64,000 bases of DNA from Mesostigma viride (GCA_009746045.1 RPFO01000080.1:10986923-11050922); one strand, 5' to 3'; positions 56,101-64,000 are shown, counted from the stretch's first letter. Translations and numbers: made by a program. Notes: a model not told the origin generated them from the sequence alone.

Positions 56101-58508
56101 TGCTGACTCAACCATGATGCGCACTGCCTCTTAGCATGGTATTAAGAGTAACAGAGGAACATGAAAAGGGGAACATGGATGCGGGGCCTCTTGTGACAAG
56201 TGGTATTCATGCAAGTGCCACTGGAACAGGACAACCTGGGCCAGAATGTAGGGCGCATACTTTGGAGTATGCAGGGCACAAGAGTGAGAGTATGTAGGGC
56301 ACATCGAATAACTTGGGAACGATGACTGACAATAACCAAGTGGAGCTGGTCATAGCTGAGACGCCCTGCCCGCTGTGCTATACCTGGCAACAACGTTGAA
56401 TGAGAAGCAGGTCCGACGTGGCCCACGTGGTCATCGCTAGAACTTCTAAGTTGAAATTAAGTTGCATGGCAATTTACATTCATGGCCATAATAGGTAGAA
56501 AGACAACCAATGACCCTAGTACAAGATATCCTGCTATTCATGAGAATACTGATGATAAGGGTGGATGGACAAGGACAAATGGAAACAAAAATATCGTAAA
56601 GAATCGTCTCACTCCTCCAACCCACCCCTCCTTCTCCTCCTCCTCCTCCTCCTCCTCCTCCTCCTCCTCCTCCTCCTCCTCCTCCTCCTCCTCCTCCTCC
56701 TCCTCCTCCTCCTCCTCCTCCTCCTCCTCCTCCTCCTCCTCCTCCTCCTCCCATTATCCTTGAGTACGATGTTCACGCAGACGCGTAACGAGAAACGACA
56801 CATACCTTGCATCACCAGCGAGAAGGACTCCCTCAAGTTCCTGTTCGTGTGAATGGCGTCGTTCAGGACCGCGAAATAGACGATCGTGCCAGCGGACAGC
56901 GCCATCTGGCGCACCACAAAGGAGTCGTCCACCGCGCCGCTGTCGGCGCAGGTGAGGGCGTCGCAGCTTGACGAGACATCCGCCAGCAGCGTGACGATGC
57001 GGGTGGCGTTCGGGTTGGATGCGCTCAGTAGTTGGATTGAGTGCTCCCCGGTCAATGTCACGCGAGCAAAGTACCTGCGACAGGGGTGTTTGTATGAGTG
57101 GTTAAGCGACAGCAGATCGCAATGCCATGACCATGAATATGGATATGATGCGTCAGGGGCAAAGTACCAGCAGATGGCGTTAGGGTATGGGTACACTAAA
57201 GGTAGAACGCCGTTGGAATATGTACTTCTACACATGCTAAAAATTATAATTACTTACATCAGAGTGAAGGCACCCAAATCAACATAAACAAAGCCAACGC
57301 TAACAAGAGATACCACGACAAAACAACAACAGCTCCAGGGCATGGGACACTCTATCCACACCGCGGAATGAAGTAAAACAGCCTAATAACCGTGCTGCGC
57401 CGCAAAGTCAGCCCGCGTGCGACGGAGCAAGATGTCAGCCTGATAGCCCGGGTAAGCGCTACCGAAATGTGTTGGCGCCAGTACAACGTCCAGGTCCGCG
57501 CCGACCAATGTGCTCGCTGGCCCTCCAGGTCCAGGCGGTCCTCCCGGAGCCGGCAGCACTCCTTTAAGAAGCTGGCGGTCAGGGTCCCCATGGCCCCGTA
57601 CTTCTATATATAGTAGTACACAGCAATTAGGATACATGATGCCTGTGGTGGTTATCTCGTGCAGCCAAAGCAGTTGCTAGGCTGTCATGCTTAATGGGCG
57701 AAGCACGTCCATCAGATCATGGCAAATTGAGACCATCCACCAGATCGTGGTCTAGCCCTTACATAAGCAATTGCTACATGCCAGTGTTCATATTGCTACC
57801 GCCATATAGGGATATGAATACTGTACTGGAATACCCCTATACGATACGGTATATCATCTAGCTAGATCGTATTCATATCCGTATCGCCAGCTGATGCTTG
57901 CTCGACACAATCCTTGTAGCTAGACGTACACTCTTCAAAGGGTGATGCATCTCATACTCACTTCGCCAATTATACTACTATCGAGATGCATGCTGTGCCT
58001 GTGACACAAGCCCCCAGGCCTTGTGCACTATCTCAGAACATCCCAGCGGAATGTCGTCTACGCCCTGGGCCAGCGATGGGTCGATTCATGCAAAAGGACC
58101 AAGCAGCATTGCTTTGGATCAGGTCCGACTTGAGGCCAGCTAAACCATCAAGCGTGTCAACCTGGTCTGTGCGGGCAAGGTGGCTGGCCAGGGCCACTGA
58201 TATGCCTTTGCTAATAACAGAATAAATACCGTTTGCGTAAGGGAACCAGCATACAGATCAGAGGCAGGGATGGACGGACTTGGAAGACAATGAATACCAG
58301 CATTATGCTCATGACTGACATGGCAAGAATTCAATTATCCTCATCACTGAAACGGTTAATAATCATGGTAGCCAGTGACCGCCTCACCAGTTGACGTGGG
58401 AAAAAGGGATTTGCTGGAGACCACACAAGAGCGAGCTGGGGGCGATGTCTTCAGAGGTGCCGTCGAAGGGCACCCCGAAGGTCAGTTCTTGCGCATTGAA
58501 GCAGATCA
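40848..58508 (-). CDS. Gene B (partial): paralogue of gene A, last eight exons
   Basis: Exons (high to low): 58508-58388, 57074-56806, 54951-54769, 53716-53643, 52313-51789, 50696-50209, 49231-49006, 41189-40848; about 742 codons. They correspond to gene A exons 8-15, with the same phases and lengths differing only by multiples of three. Content: last extracellular module, one membrane helix, cyclase domain C1 ([24 protein letters not shown]), cyclase domain C2 ([13 protein letters not shown]) and a tail unlike that of A. No stop or frameshift is seen, so it looks functional. The 5' exons must lie beyond 64000 or have been lost; intron 7 would exceed 5.4 kb and contain the LTR-type element. 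Same orientation as A, so a direct tandem duplication is inferred. Confidence 0.82.
41190..41329. other. Gene B intron 14, unique end next to exon 15
   Basis: Short unique stretch with a G-rich acceptor-side segment. The rest of this 7.8-kb intron (to 49005) is annotated below as LINE and MITE insertions. Confidence 0.6.
41330..41425 (+). mobile_element. RLE-1 3' UTR fragment
   Basis: GTTAGTGTTGGCTTTGTTTA, GGGTGCCTTCACTCTG and TTATATTTTTTAATATATAT are the complement of the RLE-1 UTR at 57240-57330. It ends directly against the RLE-2 tail that starts CATTGAGAATGATT. Confidence 0.75.
41426..43190 (-). mobile_element. RLE-2 LINE, longest copy: zinc finger and restriction-like endonuclease
   Basis: Reading down from 43190: end of the polymerase/thumb part (HLVRHAAEGHNERIQAALQV, LATLPCHMGGCGLTRAARLA), a spacer, a CCHC finger near 42240-42290 (CGSCGLALDTTGTHYIAC) and then the endonuclease near 42050 (RPDLTVLDYDGQG, LLIDVSVARP). 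A 3' UTR runs to 41426. Frameshifts near 42200 and 42450 show it is inactive. It is 5'-truncated at 43190, back to back with LINE-A. Its RT catalytic core is not included. Confidence 0.8.
43191..46345 (+). mobile_element. LINE-A, longest copy: APE endonuclease end, reverse transcriptase and 3' tail
   Basis: Endonuclease C-terminal half in two frames (YLALLLDANATLPPGTGG; then CDLVAANTRFPHGHADLVM and RSDHRLVTA, the SDH motif). Reverse transcriptase from about 44640: MLYKNKGSPDDPANYRG, QLGFRPGRNTV, ILIFVDFIKAFDSV (A box), TGFWQGCVLSP (B box) and ELIYADNITHIE (C box, Asn in place of the second Asp). Then the C-terminal LNIPFSLHISHEDLYAALPY and LGLAGHLARRD. Breaks: frame changes near 43530 and 43960 and a TAG at 44546-44548. 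The 3' tail 46090-46345 has the hairpin (46261-46279) and an ATTA run. It is 5'-truncated and inactive. Confidence 0.85.
44642..45829 (+). pseudogene. LINE-A reverse transcriptase open frame
   Basis: 395-codon open part of the LINE-A polymerase with boxes 1, 2, A, B and C in order and a jockey/CR1/L1-like thumb. An upstream stop and the YADN catalytic box argue against activity. Listed separately because it is the only long open RT frame in the window. Confidence 0.8.
46328..46505. repeat. Degenerate repeat with CGGTATTACCGTYACTGGTA units
   Basis: Three related blocks: CGGCATTACCGTTACTGGTA (about 46336), CGGTATTACCGTCACTGGTA (about 46427) and TGGTAATACCATACTGGTAT (about 46470), with an AGATGACG motif after the first and third. 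Origin unknown. Confidence 0.6.
47434..47637. mobile_element. 204-bp foldback MITE, copy 1
   Basis: Begins GTTAGGAAAATATTGG and ends AATATTTTCCTTAC. Almost the entire length is an inverted repeat, with arms containing CTGCGGCAAAGGTTCCGCAC and GGTACACTCAAG meeting at a short centre near 47537. No coding capacity. Confidence 0.85.
47638..47776. other. Spacer between the two MITE copies
   Basis: 139 bp of unique-looking sequence (CCTCGTGGAGGGGAGTGAAG and onward) without similarity to the RLE-2 copy on either side, so it probably arrived together with the MITEs. Confidence 0.55.
47777..47980. mobile_element. 204-bp foldback MITE, copy 2
   Basis: Same length and orientation as copy 1, with perfect terminal GTTAGGAAAATATT / AATATTTTCCTAAC. 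A few substitutions distinguish the copies, including in the central palindrome. Confidence 0.85.
48245..48280 (+). mobile_element. RLE-2 3' tail fragment, plus strand
   Basis: CCTTATGTTGCATGCCCCTC followed by CATTCTCAATG is the complement of the RLE-2 ends at 36080-36130 and 41427-41480. Confidence 0.6.
48285..48505. repeat. 44-bp minisatellite, five copies
   Basis: GATATCTATTCCTTACAGTA, CATCAGGAGCATGGAGCGGT; successive AGGAGCATGG markers lie at 48307 and 48351. It starts immediately after the RLE-2 tail. Confidence 0.9.
48506..49005. other. Gene B intron 14, part next to exon 14
   Basis: Unique sequence with repeated CTAGCTACGACTAA-type motifs (48720-48910). Nothing coding seen. Confidence 0.6.
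49006..49231 (-). CDS. Gene B exon equivalent to A14: catalytic half of C2
   Basis: [20 protein letters not shown] and [20 protein letters not shown] keep the Asn-x3-Arg pair. Same 226-nt length as in gene A. Donor GTGGGT. The following intron, 7.8 kb, is filled with LINE insertions. Confidence 0.92.
49232..50208. other. Gene B intron 13
   Basis: About 1 kb without recognisable repeat or mobile element apart from a short GACTCGGACTCGGACTCGG run near 50007-50025. Confidence 0.6.
50209..50696 (-). CDS. Gene B exon equivalent to A13: linker and first part of C2
   Basis: [20 protein letters not shown] as in gene [21 protein letters not shown] replaces the aspartate loop; [14 protein letters not shown] is unchanged. 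One codon longer than in A. Consensus GTAAGT donor splits the Arg codon. Confidence 0.9.
51665..51735 (-). mobile_element. RLE-2 3' tail fragment in gene B intron 12
   Basis: AATTACCAAGGTGATTTTTG, GCATGCAACATAAGGAAA and CCCGGAAAAGAGGAAGA match the RLE-2 3' UTR (41445-41505). Confidence 0.6.
51789..52313 (-). CDS. Gene B exon equivalent to A12: main part of C1
   Basis: [20 protein letters not shown] carries the second Asp. [18 protein letters not shown] follows a shortened insertion. At the Asn/Arg site the sequence is HYRGEVMDMAHAIQDA, again lacking both residues. Acceptor CCCTGCAG, donor GTAGGT. Confidence 0.9.
52846..53465. repeat. 18-bp minisatellite in gene B intron 11
   Basis: More than 30 copies of CTACTACAGGCTTACCAT with variants (CTATATACTACAGG, CCATATACTGCAGG). 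Since 18 is a multiple of 3, both strands stay open (VVDGKP on the gene B sense strand, TTGLPS on the other). Position between exons with matching phases shows that it is intronic. Confidence 0.9.
53559..53590 (-). repeat. Partial duplicate of gene B exon 11-equivalent 3' end
   Basis: Repeats GTCATGAAGAAGGCGCTCGC and CATCCACCA of the exon at 53643-53716, 85 bp further on. The donor dinucleotide is AT instead of GT, so it is unlikely to be used. Confidence 0.75.
53643..53716 (-). CDS. Gene B exon equivalent to A11: metal-binding loop of C1
   Basis: 74 nt encoding DIEASTLLWEWNPVVMKKAL, including the first catalytic Asp. Acceptor TTGCCCGCAG, donor GTAACT. A partial copy of the 3' end lies 85 bp downstream. 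Confidence 0.9.
54769..54951 (-). CDS. Gene B exon equivalent to A10: membrane helix
   Basis: [20 protein letters not shown] and ALLVF form the helix, then RRR and the conserved [10 protein letters not shown]. It is seven codons shorter than in gene A. Acceptor CTACTGCAG, donor GTGTCC. A partial copy of its 5' end lies upstream at 55015-55050. Confidence 0.85.
55015..55050 (-). repeat. Partial duplicate of gene B membrane-helix exon
   Basis: The minus strand has CACACAG|TCAACAACCTGC then TCATCGTGCTGCTCGC, repeating the first about 25 bp of the exon at 54769-54951 together with an acceptor-like AG. The frame then diverges. Confidence 0.6.
56634..56752. repeat. (CCT)n trinucleotide array in gene B intron 9
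   Basis: About 39 perfect triplets; GGA/GAG repeats on the gene B sense strand, starting about 54 nt after a donor. Poly-Ser, poly-Leu and poly-Gly frames are artefacts. Confidence 0.95.
56806..57074 (-). CDS. Gene B exon equivalent to A9: second half of module 4
   Basis: Starts (W)YFARVTLTGEHSIQLLSAS and includes NATRIVTLLAD, a Cys pair around DALTC, IVYFAV and FSLVMQ. Acceptor CTGTCGCAG, donor GTATGT. The donor is followed after about 54 nt by the GGA-repeat array. Confidence 0.85.
57235..57605 (-). mobile_element. RLE-1 LINE 3' fragment in gene B intron 8
   Basis: The minus strand encodes SFLKECCRLREDRLDLEGQR, a degraded SARTWTLYWRQ segment and RADFAAQHGY, then the RLE-1 3' UTR. It diverges more from the copies at 35-37 kb than they do from each other, so it is an older insertion. 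Confidence 0.75.
58388..58508 (-). CDS. Gene B exon equivalent to A8: first half of module 4
   Basis: Encodes ICFNAQELTFGVPFDGTSED and CGLQQIPFSHVNW; the Trp codon is split TG|G by a GTGAGG donor. Same 121-nt length as gene A exon 8. Acceptor AATGCCAG. Confidence 0.8.
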
Positions 58509-58816
58509 CTGGCATTGAAATTTTACACACCCGGAAAGCCAACACAACGTACAAAGGTGCAGGCCATGAAAGAAGCCTTTGTTAACACTAGTAAACAAGC
58601 CTTTCTTAACACTAGTAAGCATTGCACGCTAGTAAAGATCTACCATGTGGGACCCCAACTCAAAGCAAATGCGTGGACTAGTGCATCTTGCCCAGCAAAT
58701 AAAACAGCCCTATCATTTCGAGTTATCTGCTGGCATACTTTCGAGTGTTTTTTTTTTCCCAGCAAATTTCATTTGTCACATTATTGCTCCAGCCTTCCAG
58801 GCTACTACTAGGATAA

Positions 58817-58850
58817 AGGAAAGTGTACGCGTCGCTACGTACACTTTCCT
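58817..58850. repeat. Perfect 13-bp hairpin
   Basis: AGGAAAGTGTACG (58817-58829) pairs with CGTACACTTTCCT (58838-58850) over an 8-nt loop. Function unknown. Confidence 0.8.
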
Positions 58851-59511
58851 CGGTAGCGTACAATCCAGCGTACCGATTGCTAAGTACATGGCTGTGATCT
58901 AGTGCGTTGAGTGAGAGGATACGTTTTGGAGCGTTATCCGGGGCAGCCCATCATTCTGAATGCACTGTTCTTGACCAGGATAGGTGACTGTGCCCCACAA
59001 TTAACTGCACAACAGGCCTCTTATTGTAGAGCATGCAGATGGCAATGGATAGGGGGCCAAGTGGTTAGCACATAAAATTTGCTCAAAGTTGGTATGGAAA
59101 GCTGTAAATCTCAGCTGGAAGCTGCAGTTCTCAGCTGGCATGTCCCCCTATGTATTTGTCGCTAGGCCAATTATGCATGCCTGCCATTATTGGCTGCAAA
59201 CGCCCGTCCGGTGGATGCAGCATGTTGACTCTAGTACTGGCTACCCACAGCACGGCACGTTTGCAAAGTATTATACCAGCAATGGGAAAAGGATGACAGT
59301 ACTGCATGTCAAGCCATGGCAAGATGTCCAACACACCTTCTGTGATTCCATCTGGCAGCTCTCAAAGTCAGCCCATCCATCCGTACCGTCGCCCCACCCG
59401 ATGAGTCATTGCATGGTGACATGTGGCAGGAGAGTAAGGACAGGAGTCATTAGTTGTTCAGAAAACCGCTGGTTGCAATTGGAAGATCTAGCCATTCCTC
59501 CAAGAATCCTC

Positions 59512-59735
59512 TCCTCTCCCTCCCTCCCTCCCTCCCTCCCTCCCTCCCTCCCTCCCTCCCTCCCTCCCTCCCTCCCTCCCTCCCTCCCTCCCTCCCTCCC
59601 TCCCTCCCTCCCTCCCTCCTCCCTCCCTCCCTCCCTCCCTCCCTCCCTCCCTCCCTCCCTCCCTCCCTCCCTCCCTCCCTCCCTCCCTCCCTCCCTCCCT
59701 CCCTCCCTCCCTCCCTCCCTCCCTCCCTCCCTCCC
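59512..59735. repeat. (CCCT)n array
   Basis: About 55 tetramers with one slip (CCT at 59618). Similar to the gene A intron 2 array. Confidence 0.95.
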
Positions 59736-59987
59736 TCAGTTAGTCTAAGTCTCCCGCCTGTAGCCTAAGTGGACACGTGTCAGCACCGCCAGCACCCAAT
59801 TGGGTACTGGGACGGTACTGGACTAGAGCAGTTGAGGCATGGACACGTGGCTGTACTCAGTATGTGATGAGCCGGTACCTCAGTACCGGGATTGTAGTTG
59901 TCATCATGTTAGGACTGACCAGATCAGGTTGTAACTGATAGGCTAGTCCGTCCAGGATCAGTAAGTTAGTGTTAACTTACGCAAAGT

Positions 59988-60016
59988 CTGGCCAGCCGTC
60001 ATTGACGGCTGGCCAG
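59988..60016. repeat. 29-bp palindrome upstream of the gag-like frame
   Basis: CTGGCCAGCCGTCA, one T, then TGACGGCTGGCCAG: perfect 14-bp arms. It lies about 195 bp before the gag start, possibly inside the LTR or leader of the retroelement. Confidence 0.85.
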
Positions 60017-60211
60017 CGGTATATGTGCCATTCTATCCTAATGCCAAGGTGTCTCGTCGTCCACACACACGCCATTTGGCATTGCCTGAGCTTTCCAGCT
60101 GTGTGTTTCCACTAACTTGCATTAAGAAACACCCGAAGTCATCGTGTGTTTTACGAAGAGCAAACCGAACCTCTCTTCACCTACCCTATTTTCACTCTCG
60201 TTTTTCGAAAA

Positions 60212-62669
60212 ATGGCTCCCAACAACAACAACAACAAAGACAACAAGGGGAAGGCCACCATGGGCCAGGAACCCTCGGAGGAGGTGTACCAGTCCTCGTC
60301 GTCCCCGCTGTCTTCGGACTCGGGGACGTCAGACTCTGAGCTGGCGAGCCCGAGACAGGAGATGTCCGACAGGTCTCGCCGGGACGAGATGGAGGCAAAA
60401 GATGAGCAGGATGACCGCTCATACAGTGACGTTGTCCGCAATCCTGTTCGCATTCCGTTTATGCCGCGCGCGCGGGGTTCGACCCCGGTGGTCACAAGGA
60501 TCCGGAGGGGTCCGCCATACGCACCCGTTGCTCCGGGGGCGAGCAGTGACACCCCGTCGGGCGAGGCGTCCGAGTCTACATGTAGTTCTCTCGGCCTCTA
60601 TGGCCTGCAGCCTTCGTCGGCAGACGAGGCGAGGTCCGCGCAGGTGGCTGCGGACGCAACTTTGGCAAGACGCCTGCAGGAGCAGGAGTCTGCTGAGGAG
60701 AGGCGCCAGGACCTCAGGTCACGTGAGCGGGCGCAGCATATGGAGGATGCCGCGCGTGTGCGTGAGGCGTTGAGGAGGCCGGTGCACCCGACGCACCAGC
60801 TGGTGCGGCGGTGCGACTTGGCATGTTTTCAGAGGCTGCGGCGATCGGAGACGGTGCCCAAGGAGGTGGAAGGGATTCTGCAGGAATCCGAGTTTTCCCT
60901 GACGGGACCGTTTGCTTCAGAAGCAGATCAGATGGTCGAGATGACGCCGGTCATGCAGGCACGGGAGCGAGAAGCGTAGCGCAGGATGGCGGTCTTCAAG
61001 GCGGAGAAGGAGAAGAAGCAGGCGAGGCGGGATGAGCTCGCGCAGCGGAAGTGGCGTGAGCCCGGGTGGCCAGGGAACGGGCGGCGGAGATTGCCGCCCG
61101 CATCCGGGTCAAGATGTCGCACACGGAGGTGCGAAGGGATCGTCGTGCCCGCGACATGAAGTCGTGGAAGACGTCGCAGCGCGACAGGTTGGCTGAGTTG
61201 CAGGGGCCGGCCCGCCAGGAGGCCGAAGAGCGGTACTTGAAGAGGTTGGCCATCTGGGAGGCCAGCATGTCCAGGTTGGAGCGTCGCATGCGCAAGCAGC
61301 AGCGACGCATGGCGAAGCACCTCAAGAAGGTGGCTGTACATGGACCGCTGGGAGAGGCGGTAAGGGCAGAATTCGGCTTGCAGCTTGACGATGAGGTCTC
61401 GCCGCAACATCTTTATTACTTTCTGTCCCAACCACACCGTCACATTTCCAACAGGGATGGTACAGCAGCCCGCACCCGGGTAATGCACACGGGTGAACCG
61501 GGTCCAGCGACCCTGACGCACCGAGAAGACATCCGTGAGCAGCTCCGTCTGGCGCAGGCGATGCTAGACGAGGAGAAGGAGCTCACCCCAGCAGAGCACG
61601 GGGTGCTGGCAACGACGGTAGCCAGATTGGTGGCCACCTTAAAGCCAACAAAAAGGAGGGAGCCAGAGCAGTGTGCTCCACAGCACAAGCGCAAGCGGGA
61701 TGAGGAGGAGGACGAGGGGGGAGCTAGAAGGGGGGGGGATAACGGGGGGCAAAGGGGGAAGGGCAAGGGGCCTATGTATCCACAAGGGGATCAGCAATCT
61801 GCACCCGGCCAGCACGCGGGAGGAGGGCATCAGCAGCAACAGCATCAGCAGTGCAGCAGCAGCCGCCTCAAGCAGGAACGACCACCACCACCACCATGGC
61901 CTTGAGTTGTGCAGGCCCAGGTTTGATCCAAAGAAAAAAGAGGATAAGTTGGTATTTCCGGGGCTGCCAGAGGGCCATACCCAGAATGGAATGGTTGTTC
62001 AAGCTCTCTCACGCATATGCTAGCGACAATGTACGTGACTGGTTTGCATCCCTGCGTGCCTCCAGTCCTATACATCAGTCTGCCAAACCCATTCAGCAGT
62101 TGGTGCAATTGTACCAAAAGCGTGCTAGCAGTGAGGTAGATGTGGCAGAAAATGTATTGTGGGCACAATTCATGGTAGACCTGCGTGCACTTGTTACCAC
62201 GGGGGAGCACCTAGAGGCACTCAAGGGCTTCCAGTGGATAGAGGCATGCAAGGTTAACAAACGTGACTATGTTTATAGTGACAGTAAGAAGTATGTCATG
62301 TACATAGAGGGGGATGAGGAGCTTAAGAAGCTGAATGCGAAGTACCTGGTGCACCTATGGTTGCAAAAGGCAGATCTGGACCCAACCACACTGTCAGTTA
62401 TACTGGCAGGTCTGAAGGACAAGTGGGAGGACTTCAGAAAAGCAATGGCCTATGTGCAGCAATGCCTAGAGCCCTTTGCTGCCGCAGCTAAGGATGTTAA
62501 GGTGAAGCACGTCAAGGGGGAGGAAGCCTCGGGTACGGGGTTATCCAAGAAGCAGATGCAGTCGCTGGTAGCCCAGGTGAAGGCGGTAATAGGGGGAAAT
62601 AAAAATAAAAACAACAAAAGAGGGGGAGGTGGACAGAAGGGGGGGGGGAATAGTAATAAAAAACATTAA
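60212..62669 (+). pseudogene. Gag-like region of an LTR retrotransposon, broken
   Basis: Starts ATG at 60212 (MAPNNNNNKDNKGKATMGQE) with a Ser/Glu-rich N terminus. An in-frame TAG at 60977 and a frame change near 61050 are followed by a basic, helical stretch (61066-61905; RRMRKQQRRMAKHLKKVAVH), a further frame change near 61988 and then a capsid-like part (VFPGLPEGHTQNG; MEWLFKLSHAYASDNVRDWF; LNAKYLVHLWLQKADLDPTT) ending in a Lys/Gly-rich tail and TAA at 62667. Capsid identity rests on position and pattern, not on a firm match. The whole element may sit in gene B intron 7. Confidence 0.65.
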
Positions 62670-62960
62670 CAGAATGGGGAAGCTGGCAAGCCAGCAGGTG
62701 CCAAGCCAGCAGGTGGTGATAGAAGATTACCCCGCGACCCCACGAAGCACTGCACTAGGCGCCTGTGTAAGGGGCACATAAAGAATGACTGCTGGAAAGG
62801 TAAGCCTCACTATGGTACTGACGTTGATGTGTGCCCTGGTTGCTGGAAAACACGACACCCCATTCCTGCAGGTGCGCGGTGCACGGCCCAGAGGCACAAA
62901 GCAAACACACCGGGGCGCTACAACCGCGCGGGGGCAGCTGATCAGCAGGAGTGCTGTAAG
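62670..62960 (+). pseudogene. Zinc-knuckle segment after the gag-like frame
   Basis: In the same frame as the gag end, beyond its TAA: CTRRLCKGHIKNDCW, a C-x4-C-x2-H-x4-C knuckle, and CPGCWKTRHPIPAGARC, a second Cys/His cluster. This nucleocapsid-like domain is normally continuous with gag. A stop follows near 62960. Confidence 0.6.
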
Positions 62961-63159
62961 CTACCCTAACCCTTTTTCACAAATGGGTACCTCTTGCCTT
63001 CCATCTGCCAAGTGGTGCCTGAATCTGATGATGTGGATTGGGATTTGGCATTTGTAATTAATTAATTAATGTGGCATTTGACATGACACTGTCACATATG
63101 CTCAGAGACCCCACCATAGCCTCTCTTAGTGCAGCAGCACAAAAGGTGATCACAAGGTC
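62961..63159. other. Short junction between gag and integrase parts
   Basis: Only about 200 bp with a fragmentary open stretch and an ATTAATTAATTAATG run at 63057-63071. There is no room for protease, reverse transcriptase and RNase H, so an internal deletion is likely. Confidence 0.6.
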
Positions 63160-64000
63160 ATGGGCCATGAGGCTGTGGCTGAAAGGCTGGCCAATAAAAT
63201 AGAAGGCCGTGAGCTGGAACAAATGTGGAGGCAAGTACGTAAGCATTGTGAGCAATGTCAGCTATGTGCTCCTAAACCCATGAAATGGCATGTGGCCACA
63301 CCACCCCTCGCTAGAGGCAAACTGGTTGGGGATGTTATACACGTGGTTAAGGACATGGTATACTACCTAGTCATAAAGGATGCCTGGCCCAGGTTCGTGG
63401 TAGTGGAGCCTTTGCTTGGAATGGATAAAGAGCAGCTGCACAAAGCCTTACAGATAGCCCTGGCACGTTTTCACCCCATTGAAAAGGTCATGTTGGACCA
63501 GCAGTTTCTCTGCATTCAAGACAGGAATGACCTGCCCAAGATAGAAGTGTCTGGGGCTCAAGATCATGAACGTCAGGGGTTGATAGAACGTACCATGAGA
63601 GCCATCAGGGATGTGATAAGAAAAATGCCATCCAGGTTGGCTGACTCTGGTAGCTATGCTGACAGGGCATATTGGGCAGCTTGAGTGACTGACCAGTTAA
63701 ATGCCAAACCAATCATGTCCTCTCCTTTTGGGGAAATCACCCCAACTGAACTTCAGTCAGGCAGCTATGCTTCAGAGGTACACTCTCACTACAACACACA
63801 AAGGCAGCACTTGGCCAAGTTGCTGGCTAAGAAGGATAAAAACAAAGCCAGGCCTGTGTTTGAAGTGGGGGACCATGTTTTATTTTTCAGGGAAGCTGAT
63901 CAGGGAAAGGCACTGTCTGCTAGATGGCATGGTCCAGCTGTAGTCACTAAAATTCATGAAGAGGGGACTGCAGTCACTATACAACATGACAGAGAGCGTG
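63160..64000 (+). pseudogene. Integrase of a Ty3-type LTR retrotransposon, partial at the window edge
   Basis: N-terminal zinc-binding part (GHEAVAERLANKIEGRELEQ, CEQCQLC), then the rve core with catalytic residues Asp (63331, GDVIHV), Asp (63496, VMLDQQF) and Glu (63586, GLIERTMRAIRD): D-x54-D-x29-E. An in-frame TGA at 63682 interrupts it. The frame continues with FGEITPTELQ, FEVGDHVLFFREADQG and ARWHGPAVVTKI, the GPY/F chromatin-side module of Ty3/gypsy integrases. It runs off the window end. Inactive in this copy unless the stop is read through. Confidence 0.8.

Larger units (their letters stand above)
58509..59987. other. Region upstream of gene B exon 8; presumed intron
   Basis: No further gene B exon is recognisable. 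Contains a 13-bp hairpin (58817-58850) and a CCCT array (59512-59735). Gene B intron 7 probably continues to the window end. Confidence 0.5.

Noticed and set aside
40848-58508. Gene B as a pseudogene
   Set aside because: All eight exons in the window have intact frames, splice sites and conserved catalytic residues; only the 5' part is unseen.
1-64000. tRNA, rRNA or snRNA genes
   Set aside because: None was noticed when reading; a covariance-model search would be needed to exclude small ones, and I cannot support any.

Overview
The window is nuclear DNA of a eukaryote: the genes have many introns with GT-AG borders, non-LTR (LINE) and LTR retrotransposon debris lies between and inside them, and simple-sequence arrays of up to 2.3 kb occupy the introns. 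No prokaryotic operon structure, CRISPR array or organelle gene set is visible. The LINE types, the split class III cyclase genes and the repeat content fit a microalga, most likely a green alga. That taxonomic call is inference.

The main content is a tandem pair of paralogous genes on the minus strand. Gene A (31861 down to 2831) is complete. I reconstructed 15 exons with matching GT/AG borders and reading phases, giving about 1259 codons over 29 kb. The predicted protein has a signal peptide, four extracellular beta-sandwich-like modules (each encoded by two exons), a proline-rich linker, one membrane helix, and two consecutive class III nucleotide cyclase domains followed by a divergent tail. 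Gene B (58508 down to 40848) shows only its last eight exons. Its 5' part would lie beyond base 64000, behind an LTR-type retroelement. All shared intron positions and phases are the same in A and B.

The two cyclase domains of each protein have decayed in complementary ways. The first keeps the metal-binding aspartates and has lost the Asn/Arg transition-state pair. The second keeps the Asn/Arg pair and has lost the aspartates. A single-pass receptor-like protein with an intramolecular C1/C2 catalytic pair is therefore the most interesting system here.

Layout: 1-2830, LINE 3' tails, a deleted LINE, a MITE remnant and a 341-bp tandem duplication. 2831-31861, gene A, with arrays of 6-, 7-, 8- and 54-bp units in its introns. 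31862-40847, a G/C-tract region followed by nested fragments of an APE-type LINE (called LINE-A here), two restriction-like-endonuclease LINE groups (RLE-1 and RLE-2), a small TIR element and LINE ORF1 debris. 40848-58508, gene B, whose 7.8-kb last intron holds the longest LINE-A copy, two RLE-2 copies and a pair of 204-bp foldback MITEs. 58509-64000, a CCCT array, palindromes and an LTR-type element with gag, zinc knuckle and integrase but no reverse transcriptase in its expected place.
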